DNA of 55,413 nt from the NCBI GenBank assembly GCA_011959925.1, contig BLMD01000008.1:1-55413 (forward strand), read 5' to 3'. The notes under the pieces are model-generated. The model saw nothing but the letters and a program-made list of their open reading frames with translations, was not told the origin of the DNA and did not search any database. Made by a program: the position numbers and the translations under genes. This document shows, piece after piece, positions 9,364-19,219 of the stretch (position 1 is its first letter; the number at the start of each line of letters is the position of its first letter). The stretch comes from Lachnospiraceae bacterium. GTDB taxonomy: Bacteria > Bacillota > Clostridia > Lachnospirales > Lachnospiraceae.

Positions 9364-10041
9364 ATGGAACAATATAAGCAGGAATTTATAGAATTTATGG
9401 TAGAAAGCGATGTATTGAAATTCGGTGATTTTACGTTAAAGAGCGGCAGAAAGTCTCCGTTTTTTATGAATGCCGGCGCGTATGTGACAGGATCTCAGCT
9501 GATGCGCCTGGGCGAATATTATGCAAAGGCCATTCACGACCGCTACGGAGAAGAGTTTGACGTTTTATTCGGACCGGCATACAAAGGGATTCCGCTCAGC
9601 GTGGCAGCCTGCATCGCATTTTCGAAACTGTACGGAAAAGAAATCCGCTATAGTTCCAACCGTAAGGAGATCAAAGACCATGGAGATACGGGCATTTTGC
9701 TGGGCAGTAAGTTAAAAGACGGCGACAGAGTTGTTGTGATTGAAGATGTGACGACGTCAGGCAAATCCATCGAAGAGACGTTTCCGATCTTACAAGCGCA
9801 GGGAGATATCAAAGTTGTCGGACTGATGGTCTCGTTAAACCGAATGGAAGTCGGCCGCAACGGAACGATGAGCGCACTGGATGAGATCAGGGAGACGTAT
9901 GGGTTTGAGACAAATGCAATCGTGACCATGGCAGAAGTGGTGGAATATCTTTACGGACGTCCCTGTCAGGGAAAAATTATCATTGACGATACATTAAAAG
10001 CTGCAATCGATGAATACTATAAAGAGTATGGAGTGAATTAG
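9364..10041 (+). CDS. pyrE: Orotate phosphoribosyltransferase
   Basis: Joins orotate and PRPP to make OMP, the fifth step of UMP synthesis. The 225-residue protein has the PRPP-binding loop VVVIEDVTTSGKSIEET, the LKSGRKSPFFMNAG orotate-binding segment near the N-terminus and FGPAYKGIPLS. A GGAGAA lies before the ATG at 9364. It stands apart from other pyr genes in this window (carAB is 27 kb away). The next gene, a VanZ protein, begins 26 bases downstream, so read-through is likely. Confidence 0.96.
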   Translation: MEQYKQEFIEFMVESDVLKFGDFTLKSGRKSPFFMNAGAYVTGSQLMRLGEYYAKAIHDRYGEEFDVLFGPAYKGIPLSVAACIAFSKLYGKEIRYSSNRKEIKDHGDTGILLGSKLKDGDRVVVIEDVTTSGKSIEETFPILQAQGDIKVVGLMVSLNRMEVGRNGTMSALDEIRETYGFETNAIVTMAEVVEYLYGRPCQGKIIIDDTLKAAIDEYYKEYGVN

Positions 10042-10067
10042 GTCAGACAATTTCAAAGGAGAGAATT

Positions 10068-10577
10068 TTGGAGGAAAAAAACAGGAGGAAGTTCGTTCGG
10101 GGAGTAGAAATTCTCTTATTTGCAGCGTATCTTGCGGTACTTTGTTATTTTTTGTTTTTTGCGGAAAATCTGGGAAGGGCATTTACGGAACGGGAGTATC
10201 ACTATAACCTGATGCCGTTGAAAGAGATCAGACGGTTTATCACATACCGGCATACGCTGGGGTTTTGGTCGGTGTCTTTAAATCTGGCGGGAAACGTAGT
10301 AGCGTTTATTCCGTTTGGCGTGTTTCTTCCGCGTTTGTTTCCAGGGTGCCGGAAATTTTTTTTGACCATGCTGTTTGGTTTTGAATTCAGCCTTTGTGTG
10401 GAGTTGATTCAGCTTGTCGGGAAAGTGGGGAGTTTCGACGTAGACGATATCTTGTTGAACACAATGGGAGGCATTCTTGGCTTCTGCTGCTATCGGGTGT
10501 CTGTCCGTTTGGCCAGAAACAGACGAAGCGGCGATTGGAGTATGGAGGAAAACGATGAGAAGAAAAAATCATTATAA
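10068..10577 (+). CDS. VanZ-family membrane protein
   Basis: A 169-residue integral membrane protein of the VanZ family. The TTG start at 10068 is supported by AAGGAG seven bases upstream. Hydrophobic helices are at about residues 12-30, 65-85, 92-112 and 125-145. The family signature is seen in NLMPLKEIRRFI, then NLAGNVVAFIPFGVFLPRL, ELIQL and FDVDDILLNTMGGILGF. VanZ itself gives low-level teicoplanin resistance by an unclear mechanism; most chromosomal homologues have no assigned role and none is claimed here. Its 3' end overlaps the next gene by 23 bases. Confidence 0.88.
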   Translation: MEEKNRRKFVRGVEILLFAAYLAVLCYFLFFAENLGRAFTEREYHYNLMPLKEIRRFITYRHTLGFWSVSLNLAGNVVAFIPFGVFLPRLFPGCRKFFLTMLFGFEFSLCVELIQLVGKVGSFDVDDILLNTMGGILGFCCYRVSVRLARNRRSGDWSMEENDEKKKSL

Positions 10578-10875
10578 ATTTACCGGGAAAAGACATTCAA
10601 GGAGAGGGATGCTTGCCTGCTTTTTAGCGGCGGCATCCATCTTTGCGCTGGCTTACTTGATCGGCAATTCGTTTCTGCAGAAGGGAGACGGCAGCGTCTA
10701 TCTGGGCAGCGCCGGGATTCTGGCGTTGGCGGCGGCGCTCGCGTCATTTGTGCAGGCGGTAAAGAGCGTGAGGGAGGAAGATACGTTTCGGGGCATTCCC
10801 GTGGCGTCCGTCGTACTTTCCGTGCTGGCGTCCGGAGCATGGATTGCACTGTATACCGTTGGTTTTATGATGTAG
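10555..10875 (+). CDS. Small membrane protein, DUF6142-like
   Basis: A 106-residue protein with a basic N-terminus (MRRKNHYKFTGKRHSRRG) followed by three hydrophobic segments at about residues 20-38, 50-65 and 78-103. The ATG at 10555 follows GGAGG by six bases and lies inside the end of the VanZ gene, so the two are translationally coupled. From memory it resembles a small conserved Lachnospiraceae family (DUF6142); a profile search would settle this. No function is known. Confidence 0.7.
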   Translation: MRRKNHYKFTGKRHSRRGMLACFLAAASIFALAYLIGNSFLQKGDGSVYLGSAGILALAAALASFVQAVKSVREEDTFRGIPVASVVLSVLASGAWIALYTVGFMM

Positions 10876-10899
10876 AGAGGATAAGGGGGATGAAACGGC

Positions 10900-11490
10900 A
10901 TGGATGCAGAATTATTTCGGCAGCAGCTGCGTTTTATACTGGAAATTGACAAGCAAAAGAAAATCGGACGGCAGACGTATCTGTCGGACGGCAGCAGAAA
11001 AGAAGGCGATGCGGAGCATGCGTGGCATATGGCGGTGATGGCGTTTTTGCTTGCGGATTATGCAAATGAACCGATCGACGTATTAAAAGCGGTGAAGATG
11101 GCGCTTCTGCACGACGTGATTGAAATCGATGCAGGCGATACGTATGCGTACGATACCGAAGGAAATAAGACGAAGCGAAAGCGGGAGGAAGCGGCGGCGG
11201 ACAGGATCTACGGCATGCTTCCGCAGCAGCAGAAGGAAGAATACCGGGCGCTTTGGGAGGAATTTGAAGCGATGGAGACGCCGGAGGCGAAATTTGTCAA
11301 TGCACTGGATAAAGTACAGCCCCTGATGTTAAATCATGCCTCCGGAGGGATTTCCTGGAGAGAGCACGGCATTCATAAAGATCAGGTGCTGGCTCGAAAT
11401 GCAAGGACCTGCGAAGGCAGCGAAACGTTATGGGAGTATGCAAAGCATCTGATCGAAGAAAACGTAAAAAACGGAAATTTAGCGGAGTAA
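10900..11490 (+). CDS. HD-domain phosphohydrolase, YfbR-like
   Basis: A 196-residue HD-superfamily metal-dependent phosphohydrolase. The metal ligands are visible as H in GDAEHAWHMAVMA, the HD pair in ALLHDVIEIDAGD and a later D in NALDKVQPLM. This arrangement and the length match the YfbR/HD_3 group, which includes 5'-deoxynucleotidases; a nucleotide substrate is likely but the exact one cannot be read from the sequence. The next gene starts five bases after its stop, suggesting one transcript. Confidence 0.85.
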   Translation: MDAELFRQQLRFILEIDKQKKIGRQTYLSDGSRKEGDAEHAWHMAVMAFLLADYANEPIDVLKAVKMALLHDVIEIDAGDTYAYDTEGNKTKRKREEAAADRIYGMLPQQQKEEYRALWEEFEAMETPEAKFVNALDKVQPLMLNHASGGISWREHGIHKDQVLARNARTCEGSETLWEYAKHLIEENVKNGNLAE

Positions 11491-11495
11491 AAGAA

Positions 11496-13565
11496 ATGAG
11501 CGGTCAGGAACGATTCAAAGAATCAAACGAAGAAATCAAAGAGCGGTATGATCTGGCGTCTTCCCGCATTTCATCTATTTGCGGGGAAGAGACGGTGCCG
11601 GGGAAATACCGGGATTATTTTTGCCGGACGGCAGAATTTATCTGTCTGGTCAATGAAGTTTTGCATATGAAAGAGACAAACGTGCTGGAGTGGCGGAGTT
11701 TAAAAGAATGCGAACAGATGAATGAACAGCTGTATGCGGCGATTCTTCCCGAACGGTATGAGGACAGCTATGCAAATCCTGCGGCGGCTGTGCGTAAACT
11801 GGGTGATGTGTTTGGCGGGATTCTCTGTTTTTTATTTGCGGAACTGCGGTCTATGATCGGCTATGCGTTTGAAGGCCGAAAGGAGCGCATGACGATCTGG
11901 ATGGAATTGTTTGTCGAAATTTATAACTGTTTTGAGTCCGACGAAGAACCGGACAAACGAGAAGTAGAGCAGATCGTGTATTGGTTTTTCCATGATTACA
12001 GTGAAGTATTTGCCGAAGATAAGGTGCGGCATCTGGTGGATCCGGCGTACGATTATTTTACCGGCATCGTGATGGAGTCCGATTTGTCAGACCTGCGCTA
12101 TTTGTACCGTTACGGCGAGTATATCGGCGGCAGCGAGAGGCAGACGGCTGAATTTTTAAACACGTTAAGCGAGGCGGAGATTTGTGCGATGGCGGATACG
12201 ATGACGGACGGGTTTCGGATCGGCTATGAAAAGCTCGGCAAAGATCTCTCTCGGAAAGATACGGTCTGTCTGGAATATCCGGTGGGATTTGAGCGTGTGA
12301 TACGCGCGGCGGTTCGAAATTTTAAGGACATGGGATTAGAGCCGACCATTTACCGGAATCCCGTTTCTTCCTTTGCTTCGGGAGGCGGCAGAAAACGCGG
12401 CTGCTATACGAAATCCGTAAACAAACAGTTTGAATTTGACCATAAGGCAGACAGTTCGTTTTATCTGGACAAAGCATTTGTGGAGCGCAGGCTTAGGACC
12501 ATGCAGCTTGCGTTTGAAACGTATAAGAAACAGGCGGGGCGGCATGCCGGGCCCGCAGTGACGGAAATGTTTGGAGAAGCGCCTTTTGAGCCAAAGATCA
12601 AACCGGAAGCGCCCAAATATACCGGCAGGCAGAATGCATTAAATGTCTATCAGATGAGCCGGCTTGGCGAAATCACAAATACCTATATTCCGGGAGACGA
12701 GCGGAGTTTTACCATTATATCGTATCCGATTCCGGCGATTGGTCCTGCGTTTGAAGCCGTGTTCCGCGAGACGGTCAGGGTGAATACGCTGGATTCTATG
12801 CGGTATTGTACGATGCAGCAGAAGATGATCGACGTGCTGGATCTGGCGCAGAGCGTTCATGTGACCGGAAAAGGCGGCAATCGGACCGATCTTTGGATCC
12901 GGATTCATCCGATTTCGGATCCGTCCAAAGAAACGGCGTTTGAAAACTGTGTGGCGGACGTCAATATACCGGTAGGAGAAGTGTTTACGACTCCTGTACT
13001 GGAGGGGACAAACGGAACGCTGCATGTGAAGCAGGTGTATTTGAACGATTTCAATTATCGGAATCTGGAGCTGGAATTTTTGGACGGCAGGATCGTACGG
13101 TATACCTGTACGAATTTTGAGACGGAAGAAGAAAATCACAGATATCTGTATGAAAATCTTCTGCAGCAGCATCAGACGCTTCCTATAGGAGAATTTGCCA
13201 TCGGGACGAATACGACGGCGTACCGGATGGCGAGAGATTTTCAGATCGAAGATAAACTTCCGATTTTGATTGCGGAGAAGACAGGACCGCATTTTGCGGT
13301 AGGGGATACCTGTTATTCCCATGCGGAGGATACGAAAGTATATAATCCGGACGGAAAAGAGATTATTGCGCGGGATAATTCGATCTCGATCCTTCGGAAA
13401 GAGGATGCGTCGAAGGCTTATTTCAACTGCCATACGGATATTACAATTCCATATGATGAGCTGGATGCCATTACGGCGGTGATGGCGGACGGAAGCCGCG
13501 TGGATCTCATACGGGACGGTAAGTTTGTAGTGGAAGGGACAGAGGAATTGAATCTGCCGCTGTGA
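11496..13565 (+). CDS. M29-family aminopeptidase with long N-terminal extension
   Basis: A 689-residue protein whose C-terminal half (about 330-689) is a thermophilic-type (M29, AmpS/PepS-like) metallo-aminopeptidase. Ligand motifs in order: E495 in NIPVGEVFTTP, E566 in GEFAIGTNT, E594 and H599 in EKTGPHFAVG, H609 in CYSHAED, and H646/D648 in CHTDITIPYDEL. It should remove N-terminal residues from peptides in the cytoplasm. The first 330 residues are not part of the usual M29 family (about 410 residues) and I do not recognise them; they are rich in acidic and aromatic residues with no signal peptide. The ATG at 11496 is preceded by GCGGAG and fits better than the in-frame ATG at 11430, which lies inside the HD gene. 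Confidence 0.85.
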   Translation: MSGQERFKESNEEIKERYDLASSRISSICGEETVPGKYRDYFCRTAEFICLVNEVLHMKETNVLEWRSLKECEQMNEQLYAAILPERYEDSYANPAAAVRKLGDVFGGILCFLFAELRSMIGYAFEGRKERMTIWMELFVEIYNCFESDEEPDKREVEQIVYWFFHDYSEVFAEDKVRHLVDPAYDYFTGIVMESDLSDLRYLYRYGEYIGGSERQTAEFLNTLSEAEICAMADTMTDGFRIGYEKLGKDLSRKDTVCLEYPVGFERVIRAAVRNFKDMGLEPTIYRNPVSSFASGGGRKRGCYTKSVNKQFEFDHKADSSFYLDKAFVERRLRTMQLAFETYKKQAGRHAGPAVTEMFGEAPFEPKIKPEAPKYTGRQNALNVYQMSRLGEITNTYIPGDERSFTIISYPIPAIGPAFEAVFRETVRVNTLDSMRYCTMQQKMIDVLDLAQSVHVTGKGGNRTDLWIRIHPISDPSKETAFENCVADVNIPVGEVFTTPVLEGTNGTLHVKQVYLNDFNYRNLELEFLDGRIVRYTCTNFETEEENHRYLYENLLQQHQTLPIGEFAIGTNTTAYRMARDFQIEDKLPILIAEKTGPHFAVGDTCYSHAEDTKVYNPDGKEIIARDNSISILRKEDASKAYFNCHTDITIPYDELDAITAVMADGSRVDLIRDGKFVVEGTEELNLPL

Positions 13566-13568
13566 CTA

Positions 13569-13597
13569 TTGTGTTTCACTGCGACACAGGTTATAAT
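13569..13597 (+). promoter_or_regulatory. Promoter of the purEMND cluster
   Basis: TTGTGT (13569-13574), a 17-base spacer and TATAAT (13592-13597). The start point would be near 13604, which supports the purE start at 13645 rather than the longer frame. TGTGT and ACACA form a short inverted repeat over the spacer. No purine riboswitch fits in the roughly 40-base leader. Confidence 0.75.
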
Positions 13598-13644
13598 TCC
13601 CTATGAAAGAAAATAAATATCCAAAGAAGAAAAGGAGCGTAATC

Positions 13645-14151
13645 ATGGCAAAAGTAGGAATAGTGATGGGCAGCGATTCGGACATGCCCGTGATGGCAAA
13701 GGCGGCGGATGTGCTGGAACAGTTGGGGATCGCATATGAGATGACGATCATTTCTGCGCACAGAGAGCCGGATGTATTTTTTGAATATGCAAAGTCGGCG
13801 GAAGAGAAGGGATTTAAGGTGATCATTGCGGGAGCGGGTATGGCGGCCCATCTTCCGGGTATGTGTGCGGCAATTTTCCCTATGCCTGTGATCGGCATTC
13901 CGATGCATACGACGTCTCTGGGCGGCAGGGATTCTTTGTATTCGATCGTACAGATGCCAAGCGGAATTCCGGTTGCCACGGTTGCGATTGGCGGCGGCGT
14001 GAATGCGGCGCTTCTTGCGGCAAAGATTCTTGCGGTCAGCGACGGGGAACTTCTGCAGAAATTAAAAGATTATTCCCGGGAATTGAAGGAACAGGTTCAG
14101 GCAAAGGACGCAAAGTTAAAGGAAGCAGGTTATAAAAATTATACAAAATAA
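13645..14151 (+). CDS. purE: N5-carboxyaminoimidazole ribonucleotide mutase
   Basis: Converts N5-CAIR to CAIR in purine synthesis. The 168-residue class I PurE shows [13 protein letters not shown], the SAHREPD loop with the catalytic His, and [20 protein letters not shown] precedes the ATG at 13645; an in-frame ATG at 13603 would start at or before the expected mRNA 5' end. It is the first gene of purE-purM-purN-purD. A purK partner is not present in the window. Confidence 0.96.
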   Translation: MAKVGIVMGSDSDMPVMAKAADVLEQLGIAYEMTIISAHREPDVFFEYAKSAEEKGFKVIIAGAGMAAHLPGMCAAIFPMPVIGIPMHTTSLGGRDSLYSIVQMPSGIPVATVAIGGGVNAALLAAKILAVSDGELLQKLKDYSRELKEQVQAKDAKLKEAGYKNYTK

Positions 14152-14162
14152 AGGAGAGTAAA

Positions 14163-15188
14163 ATGGATTATAAAAACGCGGGCGTAGATATAGAAGCCGG
14201 TTACAGATCAGTAGAGTTGATGAAAAAACATGTGCAGGAGACGATGCGCAAAGAGGTGCTTACCGGCCTGGGAGGATTTTCCGGCGCGTTTTCCATGAAA
14301 GGATTTCAGCATATGGAACGTCCTACGCTGGTATCCGGGACGGACGGCGTAGGGACCAAATTAAAACTGGCATTTCTTTTGGACCGGCATGATACGGTCG
14401 GGATTGATTGTGTGGCAATGTGCGTCAACGACATTGCCTGTGCGGGCGGCGAGCCGTTGTTTTTCCTGGATTATATTGCATGCGGCAAGAATTATCCGGA
14501 AAAGATTGCAGAAATTGTGAAAGGCGTTGCAGAAGGCTGCAAATTGGCAAAAGCCGCGCTGATCGGGGGCGAAACGGCGGAAATGCCGGGCTTTTATCCG
14601 GAGGACGAGTACGATCTGGCAGGGTTTGCCGTAGGTATCGTAGACGAAGCAGATATTATTACCGGAAAAGATCTTGCGGCGGGAGACGTATTGATCGGCA
14701 TGGCAAGTTCCGGCGTGCATTCCAACGGATTTTCTCTGGTCCGTAAAGTTTTTCCGATGGAAAAAGAAGCGCTGCAGACGTACCATGAAGAACTGGGCGC
14801 TACGTTGGGAGACGCGCTTTTAGCGCCGACTAAAATATATGTCAGAGCATTGCAGAGCATCAAAGAGGCAAAGGTAAGGGTAAAAGCGTGCAGTCATATT
14901 ACGGGCGGCGGATTTTATGAAAATATTCCGAGAATGCTTCCGGACGGCAAACGCGCAGTAGTGGAAAAGAACAGTTATCCGATTCCTCCGATTTTTACCA
15001 TGCTGCAGAGAGAGGGACAGATCGCGGAGCAGATGATGTATAATACGTATAATATGGGGCTTGGCATGGTGCTTGCCGTTGCGCCTTCGGACGCGGATAC
15101 GGTCATGGAGGCGATCCGGGCAGCCGGAGAAGTTCCGTATCTGGTAGGAAAGATCGAAGACGGCGAAAAAGGAGTCGTATTATGTTAA
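14163..15188 (+). CDS. purM: Phosphoribosylformylglycinamidine cyclo-ligase
   Basis: Closes FGAM to AIR using ATP. The 341-residue protein has the PurM signatures [52 protein letters not shown] and the C-terminal [15 protein letters not shown]. An AAAGGAGAG lies before the ATG, 11 bases after purE. Its stop codon overlaps the purN start by seven bases. Confidence 0.97.
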   Translation: MDYKNAGVDIEAGYRSVELMKKHVQETMRKEVLTGLGGFSGAFSMKGFQHMERPTLVSGTDGVGTKLKLAFLLDRHDTVGIDCVAMCVNDIACAGGEPLFFLDYIACGKNYPEKIAEIVKGVAEGCKLAKAALIGGETAEMPGFYPEDEYDLAGFAVGIVDEADIITGKDLAAGDVLIGMASSGVHSNGFSLVRKVFPMEKEALQTYHEELGATLGDALLAPTKIYVRALQSIKEAKVRVKACSHITGGGFYENIPRMLPDGKRAVVEKNSYPIPPIFTMLQREGQIAEQMMYNTYNMGLGMVLAVAPSDADTVMEAIRAAGEVPYLVGKIEDGEKGVVLC

Positions 15189-15829
15189 AGATTGCGGTTT
15201 TGGTATCCGGCGGAGGCACGAACCTGCAGGCGGTCATCGACGCGATTGCAGCCGGGACGATTACGAACAGCCGGATTGAAGTAGTGATCAGCAATAATAA
15301 AAATGCCTATGCACTGGAACGTGCGGCTCAAAACGGGATTCCACACCGCTGCATCTCTCCGAAAGACTTTGCGGACAGGGACGAATTTAACCGCCAGCTG
15401 CTTTTGGCATTAAATTCCTATTCGGTGGATCTTGTCGTTTTGGCAGGGTTTCTGGTTGTGATTCCGCCGGAGGTGATCGCGGCGTATAAAAACCGCACCA
15501 TTAATATCCACCCGTCTTTGATTCCGTCTTTTTGCGGAACGGGTTATTACGGACTGAACGTACATAAGGGAGCGCTGCTAAGAGGAGTCAAGATTACCGG
15601 AGCTACGGTGCATTTTGTCGACGAAGGGACGGATACGGGACCGATTCTTCTGCAGAAAGCGGTCGAAGTAAAAGAAGACGATACGCCGGAGAGCCTGCAG
15701 CGCAGAGTGATGGAAGAAGCGGAGTGGAAGATTCTGCCCGAAGCGATCCATTTGATTGCAAACGGCAGGGTGGAAGTAGAAAACGGAAAGACATTGATCC
15801 GATCAGAGAAAGGAATGGATACCATATGA
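15182..15829 (+). CDS. purN: Phosphoribosylglycinamide formyltransferase
   Basis: Formylates GAR with 10-formyl-THF. The 215-residue protein starts [20 protein letters not shown] and carries the catalytic Asn-His-Asp set in [11 protein letters not shown] and [17 protein letters not shown]. It overlaps purM by seven bases at the 5' end and purD by an ATGA at the 3' end, so purM-purN-purD are tightly coupled. The motif usually reading HPSLLP-F-G is [15 protein letters not shown] here, an accepted variant. Confidence 0.96.
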   Translation: MLKIAVLVSGGGTNLQAVIDAIAAGTITNSRIEVVISNNKNAYALERAAQNGIPHRCISPKDFADRDEFNRQLLLALNSYSVDLVVLAGFLVVIPPEVIAAYKNRTINIHPSLIPSFCGTGYYGLNVHKGALLRGVKITGATVHFVDEGTDTGPILLQKAVEVKEDDTPESLQRRVMEEAEWKILPEAIHLIANGRVEVENGKTLIRSEKGMDTI

Positions 15830-17100
15830 AAGTATTGATCGTAGGCGGCGGCGGCAGGGAACATGCCATTGCGGCAAGCGTGGCAAAAAGCAGCCGCGTA
15901 GATAAAATATATTGTGCGCCCGGCAATGCCGGAATCGGGACAATCGCGGAATGTGTGCCGATCGGCGCGATGGAATTTGACAGACTGGTTTCGTTTGCCA
16001 AAGAAAACGAAATTGATTTTACGATCATCGGTATGGACGACCCGCTGGCGGGCGGTATCGTAGACGAATTTGAGGCGGCAGGGTTAAAAGTATTCGGTCC
16101 AAGGAAAAATGCGGCCATTTTGGAGGGTTCCAAGGCGTTTTCCAAAGATCTGATGAAAAAATACGATATTCCGACGGCGGCTTACGAGACGTTTGATCAT
16201 CCGAATGATGCGCTTTCGTATCTGGAACACGCAAAACTGCCGATTGTGCTGAAAGCGGACGGGCTTGCGCTTGGAAAGGGCGTGCTGATTTGTCAGACGT
16301 TAGAAGAAGCGAAAGCCGGCGTAAAAGAAATCATGGAAGATAAAAAATTCGGTTCCGCCGGAAACCATATGGTCGTGGAGGAATTTATGACGGGGCGGGA
16401 AGTTTCCGTACTTTCTTTTGTGGACGGAAAGACCATTCAGATCATGTCTTCCGCACAGGACCACAAGCGTGCGAAAGACGGCGACGAGGGCTTAAATACC
16501 GGAGGAATGGGTACGTTTTCCCCAAGCCCGTTCTATACGCCCGAGGTGGATGCGTTCTGCAGAGAGCATATTTATCAGAAGACGGTGGATGCGATGGCTG
16601 CAGAAGGAAGAGAATATAAGGGCGTCATTTTCTTTGGCTTGATGCTGACAGAGGACGGACCGAAGGTGTTAGAGTATAATGCGAGATTCGGAGATCCGGA
16701 AGCGCAGGTTGTCCTGCCCAGAATGAAAAACGATATCATCGATGTAATGGAGGCGTGTGCAGACGGAACCCTGGATCAAATCGAACTGGAATTTGAAGAC
16801 AATGCGGCGGTCTGCGTCGTGCTGGCTTCCGCCGGATATCCGGTTTCGTATGAAAAGGGATTTGAAATCAAAGGAGAAGAGAATTTTGCGGATAAAGACG
16901 GTTACTACTGTTTCCATGCCGGGACGAAATTAAACGAAAACGGGAAGGTCGTGACAAACGGCGGCCGCGTACTTGGCATAACGGCAAAAGGAGCCGGCTT
17001 AAAAGAAGCCAGAGCAAACGCATATGCGGCGGCGGAATGGATTTCCTTTGACAATAAATATATGCGGCATGATATCGGAAAAGCAATCGACGAGGCTTAG
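15826..17100 (+). CDS. purD: Phosphoribosylamine-glycine ligase
   Basis: An ATP-grasp enzyme that joins phosphoribosylamine and glycine to GAR. The 424-residue protein opens with [16 protein letters not shown] and contains KADGLALGKGV, the RAKDGDEGLNTGGMG segment and the metal site VLEYNARFGDPEAQV. Its ATG overlaps the purN stop (ATGA), which fixes the start at 15826. It is the last gene of the cluster; purF is found separately at 34592 and no purC, purH or purL is in the window. The 113 bases after it show no clear terminator or gene. Confidence 0.97.
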   Translation: MKVLIVGGGGREHAIAASVAKSSRVDKIYCAPGNAGIGTIAECVPIGAMEFDRLVSFAKENEIDFTIIGMDDPLAGGIVDEFEAAGLKVFGPRKNAAILEGSKAFSKDLMKKYDIPTAAYETFDHPNDALSYLEHAKLPIVLKADGLALGKGVLICQTLEEAKAGVKEIMEDKKFGSAGNHMVVEEFMTGREVSVLSFVDGKTIQIMSSAQDHKRAKDGDEGLNTGGMGTFSPSPFYTPEVDAFCREHIYQKTVDAMAAEGREYKGVIFFGLMLTEDGPKVLEYNARFGDPEAQVVLPRMKNDIIDVMEACADGTLDQIELEFEDNAAVCVVLASAGYPVSYEKGFEIKGEENFADKDGYYCFHAGTKLNENGKVVTNGGRVLGITAKGAGLKEARANAYAAAEWISFDNKYMRHDIGKAIDEA

Positions 17101-17213
17101 GATACCGAAAAAGGATCTGCCTCCGGCCGGGCTTTGAAATACCGGAACAGAAAAACTGCCGGCGTCTGTAAAAACGGGAATGTCCTGCAGCAGAAAGGAG
17201 ACAGGAGAGCATT

Positions 17214-17852
17214 ATGAAACAAGGGGTCATTTTTGACATGGACGGAACTTTATGGGATTCTTCGGATCATGTGGCAAAGTCCTGGGATCAGGTGGTTCGG
17301 AAAGAGAAAAACGGGCTTCGGGAGATTACAAGGGAAGATATTCAAAACGTGATGGGGCTTACGATGACGGATATTGCAAAAACATTGTTCCCCATGCTGA
17401 AAGAGGAAGAAGCCATTGCGCTGACAGACCGCTGCGGGGAATACGAAAACGCGTATCTGCGTATGCATGGAGGCGTGTTATACCCGCGGTTAGAAGAGAC
17501 ATTGAAAATTCTTGCCGAAAGGTATCCGCTTTATATTGTAAGCAACTGTCAGAAAGGCTATATTGAAGCGTTTTTGGATTATTATGGCTTTTGGAAGTAT
17601 TTTCAGGATACGGAGTGTTTTGGAAACAACAACATGGGCAAGGCGTTCAATATCGGCCTGGTTGTGAAAAGGAACGGCATAGACCATGCGGTTTATGTGG
17701 GAGATATTCAGGGAGATTACCGTGCAAGCAAAGAAGCGGGTGTGGATTTTGTGCATGCGGCGTACGGGTTTGGACGGATCCATGAGAAGGTTCCTGCGGT
17801 TGCGGCATTGGAAGAATTACCGAAAATGCTGGAAGCGGTTTTTTCAGAGTGA
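17214..17852 (+). CDS. HAD-superfamily hydrolase (phosphoglycolate phosphatase-like)
   Basis: A 212-residue HAD subfamily IA phosphatase. Motif I is FDMDGT with nucleophile D8 and acid D10; motif II is the Ser in IVSNCQKG; motif III is a Lys in NNMGKAFNIG; motif IV is VYVGDIQGDYRASKEAG. The inserted helical cap between motifs I and II is typical of phosphoglycolate/beta-phosphoglucomutase relatives. The substrate cannot be deduced. An AAAGGAG lies before the ATG. It is followed by a terminator, so it is probably transcribed alone or with weak read-through from purD. Confidence 0.88.
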   Translation: MKQGVIFDMDGTLWDSSDHVAKSWDQVVRKEKNGLREITREDIQNVMGLTMTDIAKTLFPMLKEEEAIALTDRCGEYENAYLRMHGGVLYPRLEETLKILAERYPLYIVSNCQKGYIEAFLDYYGFWKYFQDTECFGNNNMGKAFNIGLVVKRNGIDHAVYVGDIQGDYRASKEAGVDFVHAAYGFGRIHEKVPAVAALEELPKMLEAVFSE

Positions 17853-17901
17853 CGCGTGGATGAAGCGAAAAACAGAAACAGCATGTGAATGCGATACTAT
17901 T

Positions 17902-17948
17902 AGGTCAGAAGGCTGCAGCAGCCGTTCTGGCCTTTCTTTTTGTCTTTT
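17902..17948 (+). terminator. Intrinsic terminator after the HAD gene
   Basis: Nested stem: GGCTG pairs with CAGCC, CAGAA with TTCTG and GG with CC, followed by TTTCTTTTTGTCTTTTTTT. It separates the HAD gene from the spore-surface cassette. Bases 17949-18048 show nothing else I can name. Confidence 0.85.
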
Positions 17949-18048
17949 TTTCCGAAGACGTATTGCGGGAATCGAACGCTTGGAGAGACGGTTCGGACCG
18001 ATCTCGTTTTCAGAGTATTTGATAGACAGGCATGGACAAGTCCTGAAA

Positions 18049-18075
18049 ACAAATTTTGAGTCTATGCATATACTT
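18049..18075 (+). promoter_or_regulatory. Sigma-K-type promoter match before the first collagen-like gene
   Basis: AC at 18049-18050, exactly 16 bases, then CATATACTT at 18067-18075. The known late mother-cell sigma-K consensus is AC, 16-17 bases, CATANNNTA; only the last base differs. The position, about 150 bases before the chosen start, also argues against the ORF beginning at 18056. Confidence 0.6.
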
Positions 18076-18226
18076 TATTATACGCGCCGGAAATCCCGAT
18101 ATGATGGTTTTTAACAGCAGCAGTAAAATAATCAGATGCTCCGGCGCGGCAGGATCGTCATTTGGACGTTTTGATGACAGAATGCCTGTGTCATTACCAA
18201 GACCCAATAGAAACGAGGTGGTTCGA

Positions 18227-19195
18227 TTGAATAATATGAATACGAATTGGATGCTTCAGCTGCAGAATCTGTTTGGCATGGGAGGAAATTTTAACAGAAA
18301 CTTCAGTCAAAATGTTCCGCAGTATCCGCTCCATTGTGAAGCAGAGGGAAACACGGCATCGTCCGATTCTTCCTGCCATGCGGGCAGTGAGGAATCGGAA
18401 AAAGAGGATTCTTCCTGCTGCTGTGAACCCGAATCGGAAAAACCGGAAGAAGAGAAGGAGTGTAAATGCAAAGAGCCGGACCCGTGGGAATGTCCGTGTG
18501 AATGCAAAGAGCCGGGTCCGTCGGGATGCCCGTGTGAATGCAGGGGGTCGGGTCCGTCGGGATGCCCGTGTGAGCGCGGAGAACCGGGGCCTCCGGGATG
18601 TCAGGGCGAGCGCGGAGAACCGGGACCGCAGGGAGCCAGAGGAGAGCCGGGACCTCCTGGGTGTCCGGGGGAACGCGGAGAACCGGGGCCGCAGGGAGTC
18701 ACAGGTCCGCAGGGACCGCAGGGGGCAACCGGACCGCAGGGACCAAGAGGGGAACCCGGACCGCGCGGACCGGCGGGACCTTGCGGCTATCCGCAGAACA
18801 GCGCGTTTGCGTCGTTTTTCGGGAGGGATCTTTTTTTGCCGGAAAGCGCCAGTCTTCCGCTTAAAACGGATATACCGGATGTTACACAAAATATATCTCT
18901 GTGCAATGACTATTCCGTGGCGCTTGCGCCCGGGTATTATGCGGTTTATTATTATTTATCCACGGAAATGAAAAGACATGGGTTTATCGAGCTTACGCCG
19001 ATATTTAATGACTGCGGGCAGACGATATATGCTTCGCGCGCAGAGACAGGAAGCCGAAAGGAACTGCTTGTCATATCAAGATATTTTATTGCGGAAATCC
19101 CCAGTGCCTCGATGCTTTTTTTTGCATGGAATTCTTCGGCAGGCGTTTCCAAAATTAATATGAATGTAAGCATAGAAAAGCTTGGCAGGCAATAA
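18227..19195 (+). CDS. Collagen-like protein with Cys-rich N-region and C-terminal globular domain
   Basis: A 322-residue spore-surface candidate. The TTG at 18227 is six bases after GAGGTG; an ATG three codons on (18236) is the alternative. Order of parts: a Gln/Asn-rich N-terminus; an acidic, Cys-rich stretch with CCC and repeated CxC pairs ([19 protein letters not shown]); a G-X-Y tract rich in GEPGPPG/GPQGATG; and a C-terminal domain of about 125 residues with alternating hydrophobic strands ([13 protein letters not shown]) suggesting a C1q/TNF-like trimerising jelly roll, as in BclA. The regular triplets are broken near their start by inserted Cys, which may crosslink chains. The glycosyltransferase gene follows by 24 bases, implying co-expression. 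Confidence 0.85.
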   Translation: MNNMNTNWMLQLQNLFGMGGNFNRNFSQNVPQYPLHCEAEGNTASSDSSCHAGSEESEKEDSSCCCEPESEKPEEEKECKCKEPDPWECPCECKEPGPSGCPCECRGSGPSGCPCERGEPGPPGCQGERGEPGPQGARGEPGPPGCPGERGEPGPQGVTGPQGPQGATGPQGPRGEPGPRGPAGPCGYPQNSAFASFFGRDLFLPESASLPLKTDIPDVTQNISLCNDYSVALAPGYYAVYYYLSTEMKRHGFIELTPIFNDCGQTIYASRAETGSRKELLVISRYFIAEIPSASMLFFAWNSSAGVSKINMNVSIEKLGRQ

Positions 19196-19219
19196 TTCAA
19201 AGAAGGGGAGGATGCGTAT

